A stretch of DNA of 64,000 nucleotides, from NCBI GenBank assembly GCA_910584205.1, contig CAJUAA010000006.1, positions 1 through 64,000 of the forward strand. Direction: 5' to 3'. Below are positions 60,375-64,000 of the stretch, piece by piece. Both the position numbers and the translations under genes were made by a program. The stretch comes from an uncultured Lachnospiraceae bacterium (lineage in GTDB: Bacteria > Bacillota > Clostridia > Lachnospirales > Lachnospiraceae). The number at the start of each line of letters is the position of its first letter. Position 1 is the first letter of the stretch. The notes under the pieces were generated by a model that saw only the letters and a list, made by a program, of their open reading frames with translations, was not told the DNA's origin and did no database searches.

Positions 60375-61210
60375 GGGTGGCAAAAAGCGCCGGTTTCTGT
60401 TTCGGCGTCCAGCGGGCGGTGGATACGGTCTATGAGCAGGTGGAGAAGGGTGTCCGCCCCATCTACACCTACGGGCCCATCATCCACAACGAGGTGGTCG
60501 TCCAGGATCTGGAAAAAAAAGGAGTGAAAGTCCTGAACAGCCGGCAGGAGCTGGAAGCGCTGAAGGAAGGAACGGTGATCATCCGTTCCCACGGCGTGGG
60601 CAGGGAGATCTACAAGCTGATTGAACAAAAAGGGCTTCACTGCGTGGACACCACCTGTCCCTTTGTGAAAAAGATCCATCGGACGGTGGAGAGGGAGAGC
60701 CGGGCGGGAAAACAGATCATTATCATCGGCAACGACCGGCATCCGGAGGTGGAAGGAATCAAGGGCTGGTGCAGCACGCCGGCAGTGGTGATCGAATCCG
60801 CGGAGCAGGCGGAAACTTTCCACATGTTGGAACCGATTCCATTATGTGTGGTTTCGCAAACGACATTTAACTACAAGAAATTTAAAGATTTAGTTGAAAT
60901 TATTGATAAAAAGAGGTATGATAGAGTTGTTGTAAATACGATCTGCAATGCGACGGAGGAACGGCAGACGGAAGCCCGCCAGATTGCAGGAGAAGTAGAC
61001 GCCATGATTGTGATTGGCGGCAGCCACAGTTCGAACACGCAGAAGCTGTTTGAGATTTGCAGAAACGAGTGCAGGAATACTTACTATATACAGACTGTCC
61101 ACGACCTGAATTTAGAAGTATTACGATCTACTGGGCTTATAGGTATTACAGCAGGGGCTTCCACCCCAAAGAAAATTATTGAGGAGGTTCAAACAAGGTG
61201 TCTGAATTAA
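60365..61210 (+). CDS. ispH: 4-Hydroxy-3-methylbut-2-enyl diphosphate reductase
   Basis: A 281-residue iron-sulfur enzyme that makes IPP and DMAPP in the last step of the non-mevalonate isoprenoid pathway. The three cluster cysteines are Cys12 (AGFCFG), Cys98 (TTCPF) and Cys194 (NTICNAT). Other motifs are RSHGVGREIY and GGSHSSNTQKLFEICR. In many clostridia this domain is fused to S1; here the genes are separate, with the stop of ispH 13 bases inside rpsA in another frame. Its start lies within the end of cmk. Confidence 0.96.
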   Translation: MQVRVAKSAGFCFGVQRAVDTVYEQVEKGVRPIYTYGPIIHNEVVVQDLEKKGVKVLNSRQELEALKEGTVIIRSHGVGREIYKLIEQKGLHCVDTTCPFVKKIHRTVERESRAGKQIIIIGNDRHPEVEGIKGWCSTPAVVIESAEQAETFHMLEPIPLCVVSQTTFNYKKFKDLVEIIDKKRYDRVVVNTICNATEERQTEARQIAGEVDAMIVIGGSHSSNTQKLFEICRNECRNTYYIQTVHDLNLEVLRSTGLIGITAGASTPKKIIEEVQTRCLN

Positions 61211-62271
61211 GTTTTGAACAAATGCTGGAAGATTCATTAAAAACTATCAGAACAGGAGAAATCGTAGAAGGTACGGTCATTGACGTCAAAGAAGATGAGA
61301 TCATCTTGAATATCGGCTATAAGTCGGATGGTATCGTGTCCCGGAATGAATATACGAATGTATCCAATGCGGACCTGACGACCATGGTCTCCGTGGGCGA
61401 TACGATGGAAGTAAAAGTTCTGAAAGTAAATGACGGAGAAGGACAGGTTCAGCTGTCCTACAGAAGGGTTGCCCAGGAGAGGGGCAGCAAGAGACTGGAA
61501 GAAGCTTTTGAGAATAGGGAAGTGCTGACGGCAAAGGTAACGCAGGTACTGGACGGCGGCCTGAGCGTCGTAGTGGATGAGACAAGGATCTTTATCCCGG
61601 CAAGCCTGGTATCCGATACGTACGAGAAAAACCTCGGCAAGTATGCGGATCAGGAGATTGAGTTTGTGATTACCGAGTTCAATCCGAAGAGAAGGAGGAT
61701 CATCGGCGACAGGAAGCAGCTTCTGGTGGAACGCAAGGCAGAGCTTCAGAGAGCGCTGTTCGAGCGGATCAACGAAGGCGATATTGTAGAAGGCGTTGTG
61801 AAAAATGTAACAGACTTCGGCGCGTTTGTGGATCTTGGAGGAGCGGACGGACTGCTTCATATCTCTGAGATGTCCTGGGGCAGAGTCGACCATCCGAAGA
61901 AGCTGTTCAGGGTCGGTGACAAGCTGGAGGTTCTGATCAAGGAGATCAAGGACACGAAGATCGCGCTGAGTTTGAAGTTTGACGATGCGAATCCGTGGCT
62001 GACAGCGGATGAAAAATATGCAGTCGGCAATATTGTAGACGGCGTTGTGGCACGCATGACCGATTTCGGTGCGTTTGTGGAGCTGGAGCCCGGCGTAGAC
62101 GCACTTCTTCACGTATCCCAGATTTCCAGGGAGCATGTGGAGAAACCATCGGATGTATTGAAGGTGGGCCAGGAGATCACCGCGAAGGTAGTAGATTTTA
62201 ACGGGGAAGACCGGAAGATCAGCTTGAGCATGAAAGCGCTGGAGGCTTATGCAGAGGATACAGACGAATAA
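61198..62271 (+). CDS. rpsA: Ribosomal protein S1 (four S1 domains)
   Basis: A 357-residue RNA-binding protein with four S1 (OB-fold) domains at about residues 18-88, 104-170, 188-258 and 275-343. The last two are the most similar to each other (DFGAFVDLGGADGLLHISEMSWG and DFGAFVELEPGVDALLHVSQIS). E. coli S1 has six domains; the four-domain form is common in Firmicutes. The start is GTG at 61198, with GAGGAGG ten bases upstream, and overlaps the ispH stop. A long hairpin follows at 62292. Confidence 0.94.
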   Translation: MSELSFEQMLEDSLKTIRTGEIVEGTVIDVKEDEIILNIGYKSDGIVSRNEYTNVSNADLTTMVSVGDTMEVKVLKVNDGEGQVQLSYRRVAQERGSKRLEEAFENREVLTAKVTQVLDGGLSVVVDETRIFIPASLVSDTYEKNLGKYADQEIEFVITEFNPKRRRIIGDRKQLLVERKAELQRALFERINEGDIVEGVVKNVTDFGAFVDLGGADGLLHISEMSWGRVDHPKKLFRVGDKLEVLIKEIKDTKIALSLKFDDANPWLTADEKYAVGNIVDGVVARMTDFGAFVELEPGVDALLHVSQISREHVEKPSDVLKVGQEITAKVVDFNGEDRKISLSMKALEAYAEDTDE

Positions 62272-62291
62272 ACGATAAACATGAATTAGCA

Positions 62292-62325
62292 AGAGGACAT
62301 GCGGACCGGCGTTCGTATGTCCTCT
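62292..62325 (+). terminator. Long hairpin between rpsA and rnfC
   Basis: A 15-base-pair stem with two G-U pairs and a CGGC loop (62292-62306 with 62311-62325). The following bases are GTTAGT, so termination strength is uncertain, but it is well placed to end the cmk-ispH-rpsA transcript. Confidence 0.6.
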
Positions 62326-62391
62326 GTTAGTATAAAGGGATTGTTGATTTTTTCACACAGTTCCGCAGAAATATAAGAAAGAGGGGTTCTT

Positions 62392-63708
62392 ATGGCTACT
62401 TTAACTTTTAAGGGTGGTGTACACCCTTATGACGGTAAGGAACTGTCCAAAGACAAAGCGATCGTTCCATATCAGCCGAAGGGGGATCTGATCTATCCGG
62501 TCTCCCAGCATATCGGGGCTCCGGCAGCTCCGGTCGTGGCGAAAGGCGACCGGGTCCTGGTGGGGCAGAAGATTGCGGAGGCGGGAGGCTTTGTATCCTC
62601 GCCGGTCTATGCGTCCGTATCCGGTACGGTGAAGGCGATCGAGCCGCATTTCGTATCCACCGGCGCGAAGGTCAACTCCATCGTGGTGGAGAACGACGGA
62701 CTGTATGAGGAGGCGCCCGGCCTTTCCATCAAACCGTTTGAAGAGCTGTCCAGAGAAGACATCATCGGCATCATCAAGGAGTCCGGCGTGGTAGGTATGG
62801 GCGGAGCAGGGTTTCCGACCCATGTGAAGCTTTCTCCCAAGGATCCGGATAAGATCGACTACGTGCTGGTGAACTGCGCGGAGTGCGAGCCGTATCTGAC
62901 GTCCGACTACCGGCTGATGGTCGAGCGTCCGGAGAAAGTGGTGGGCGGCCTGAAGGTGGTGCTGGAGCTGTTCGGGAATGCCCAGGGCTGTATCTGTATC
63001 GAGGATAACAAGCCGGAAGCCATTAAGATCATGCAGAAGGCGTGTGAGAATGAGACACGTATCCAGGTGAAGGTGCTGAAAACCAAGTATCCTCAGGGAG
63101 CAGAGCGTATGCTGATCCATGCGGTGACGGGAAGGGATCTGAACTCCACCATGCTTCCGGCCGATCTGGGGTGTGTGGTGGACAACTGCGATACGATCAC
63201 GTCCATCTATGACGCCGTGATTCTCGGGAAGCCCCTGATCTCCAGAGTCGTGACGATTTCCGGAGAGGCGATTGCGAATCCGTCCAACTTTGAGTGCAGA
63301 ATGGGGACCAATGTGGCGGAACTGATCGAAGCGGCGGGAGGTTTTAAGACGGAAGCGAAAAAAGTCATTTCCGGCGGCCCCATGATGGGATTCGCCATGT
63401 TTGACCTGGAGGTGCCGACGACGAAGACCACCTCGGCCATTACCTGTCTGGCGGCGGACGCGGTGTCCGAGTCCCCGACTACGGCCTGTATCAACTGCGG
63501 GCGCTGTGTGGCGGCATGCGATGAAGGGCTGATTCCGGCGCGCCTTGCCCAGTTTTCTGAGAAATTCAATCTGGAAGCGTTCCAGAAATGGCACGGCATG
63601 GAATGTGTGGAGTGCGGATGCTGCAGCTATGTCTGTCCGGCCAAGAGGCCGCTGGCTCAGATGATCAAGAATGTCAGACGTATGGTTATGGCAAACCGTA
63701 AAAAATAA
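62392..63708 (+). CDS. rnfC: Rnf complex subunit RnfC
   Basis: A 438-residue peripheral subunit of the Rnf ferredoxin:NAD oxidoreductase, which pumps sodium ions or protons. The N-terminal part (about 1-110) is the RnfC barrel with FKGGVHPYDGKE; a flavin/NADH-binding part follows with GMGGAGFPTHVKL and NCAECEPYLTSDYR; the C-terminus has two [4Fe-4S] motifs, CINCGRCVAAC and CVECGCCSYVC. Length fits the shorter clostridial type. It is the first gene of the rnf operon, with the start of rnfD immediately behind. Confidence 0.96.
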   Translation: MATLTFKGGVHPYDGKELSKDKAIVPYQPKGDLIYPVSQHIGAPAAPVVAKGDRVLVGQKIAEAGGFVSSPVYASVSGTVKAIEPHFVSTGAKVNSIVVENDGLYEEAPGLSIKPFEELSREDIIGIIKESGVVGMGGAGFPTHVKLSPKDPDKIDYVLVNCAECEPYLTSDYRLMVERPEKVVGGLKVVLELFGNAQGCICIEDNKPEAIKIMQKACENETRIQVKVLKTKYPQGAERMLIHAVTGRDLNSTMLPADLGCVVDNCDTITSIYDAVILGKPLISRVVTISGEAIANPSNFECRMGTNVAELIEAAGGFKTEAKKVISGGPMMGFAMFDLEVPTTKTTSAITCLAADAVSESPTTACINCGRCVAACDEGLIPARLAQFSEKFNLEAFQKWHGMECVECGCCSYVCPAKRPLAQMIKNVRRMVMANRKK

Positions 63709-63735
63709 CAGTGAAGAGAGAAAGAGGTGAGTCGT

Positions 63736-64000
63736 GTGAGTGATCTGAGAAACGTATCTTCATCACCACATATCAGAGATAAAGCGACCAGTTCCAATAT
63801 TATGCGGGACGTGGTGATCGCTCTTTTGCCGGCAGCCGTCTTCGGCGTAGTCCATTTCGGCGTAAACGCGCTGCTCGTGCTGCTTGTGACAGTCGCAACC
63901 AGTGTGGCGACGGAGTACATATATGAAAAAGCAATGCATAACCCCATTACGGTGGGAGATTTCAGTGCGGTGGTGACCGGACTTCTGCTGGGAATGAACC
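63736..64000 (+). CDS. rnfD: Rnf complex subunit RnfD, partial
   Basis: The first 88 codons of a membrane protein, cut by the window end. GTG at 63736 has an AAAGAGGTGA site. The sequence MSDLRNVSSSPHIRDKATSS is followed by helices and the segment NPITVGDFSAVVTGLLLGMN, a match to RnfD, which holds FMN covalently on a Thr further along (outside the window). It belongs to the rnf operon started by rnfC. Confidence 0.9.
   Translation, partial: MSDLRNVSSSPHIRDKATSSNIMRDVVIALLPAAVFGVVHFGVNALLVLLVTVATSVATEYIYEKAMHNPITVGDFSAVVTGLLLGMN

Overview
The window is chromosomal DNA from a Gram-positive anaerobe, most likely a gut-type Lachnospiraceae (Clostridia) with moderately high GC. The grounds are the gene set: a meso-diaminopimelate dehydrogenase, a flavodiiron protein with rubredoxin and rubrerythrin, a biotin-dependent sodium-pumping decarboxylase cluster, an Rnf complex, an ispH-rpsA pair, a stand-alone AICAR transformylase next to a PurO-type IMP cyclohydrolase, lipoproteins with lipoboxes, strong AGGAGG-type ribosome binding sites and sigma-A promoters with 17-base spacers. 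The genus cannot be fixed from the sequence alone. I see no rRNA, tRNA, insertion sequence, prophage or CRISPR array; this is gene-dense core genome.

Layout. 0.1-2.5 kb: two related membrane proteins and a lipoprotein, all of unknown function. 2.6-4.2 kb (minus): an ABC importer ATPase and permease without a binding protein; then an ABC exporter half-transporter. 6.3-9.3 kb (minus): a small protein, a fructokinase-like PfkB kinase, GreA and AsnA. 9.5-11.6 kb: nitrilase-family amidase, small (p)ppGpp synthetase and a secreted acidic repeat protein. 11.6-19 kb: rubredoxin, flavodiiron protein, a DUF362 protein, HflX, an acetyltransferase, methionine aminopeptidase, a FliB-like protein and Ddh. 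19-21 kb (minus): a DUF885 lipoprotein. 21.2-25 kb: a nucleoside salvage operon (udp, cdd, deoB, a YczE-like membrane protein, deoC). 25-29 kb (minus): aldose epimerase and a 1059-residue hybrid sensor kinase. 29.2-33 kb: a Cys-rich small protein, a glycosyltransferase/DNA-glycosylase fusion, a YbaK-like deacylase, an FMN oxidoreductase and rubrerythrin. 33-35.4 kb (minus): the last two steps of IMP synthesis behind a ZTP riboswitch. 35.4-42.2 kb: a deacetylase-like lipoprotein, AlaRS, S21, a divergent PAP2 protein and a D,D-carboxypeptidase read from an apparent CTG start. 42.2-45.7 kb: a phosphoesterase, ScpA, ScpB and a second D,D-carboxypeptidase. 45.7-48.2 kb (minus): a second phosphoesterase and a ParB-like/Bmp two-domain protein. 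48.4-53.8 kb: the decarboxylase/transcarboxylase sodium-pump operon. 53.9-64 kb: RecD2, AmmeMemoRadiSam B-A and radical SAM proteins, a YhiN-like flavoprotein, Cmk, IspH, S1, RnfC and the start of RnfD.

How the genes work together. Two membrane energy converters lie near each other (the biotin-dependent sodium pump and Rnf). Rubredoxin, flavodiiron protein and rubrerythrin make up an oxygen and peroxide defence. udp-cdd-deoB-deoC turn pyrimidine nucleosides into glycolytic intermediates. The ZTP riboswitch links AICAR/ZTP accumulation to the genes that consume AICAR. The least explained items are the soluble ParB-like/Bmp fusion with its phosphoesterase partner, the glycosyltransferase/deoxyinosine-glycosylase fusion, the lipobox-bearing OadG protein and the fused AmmeMemoRadiSam pair.
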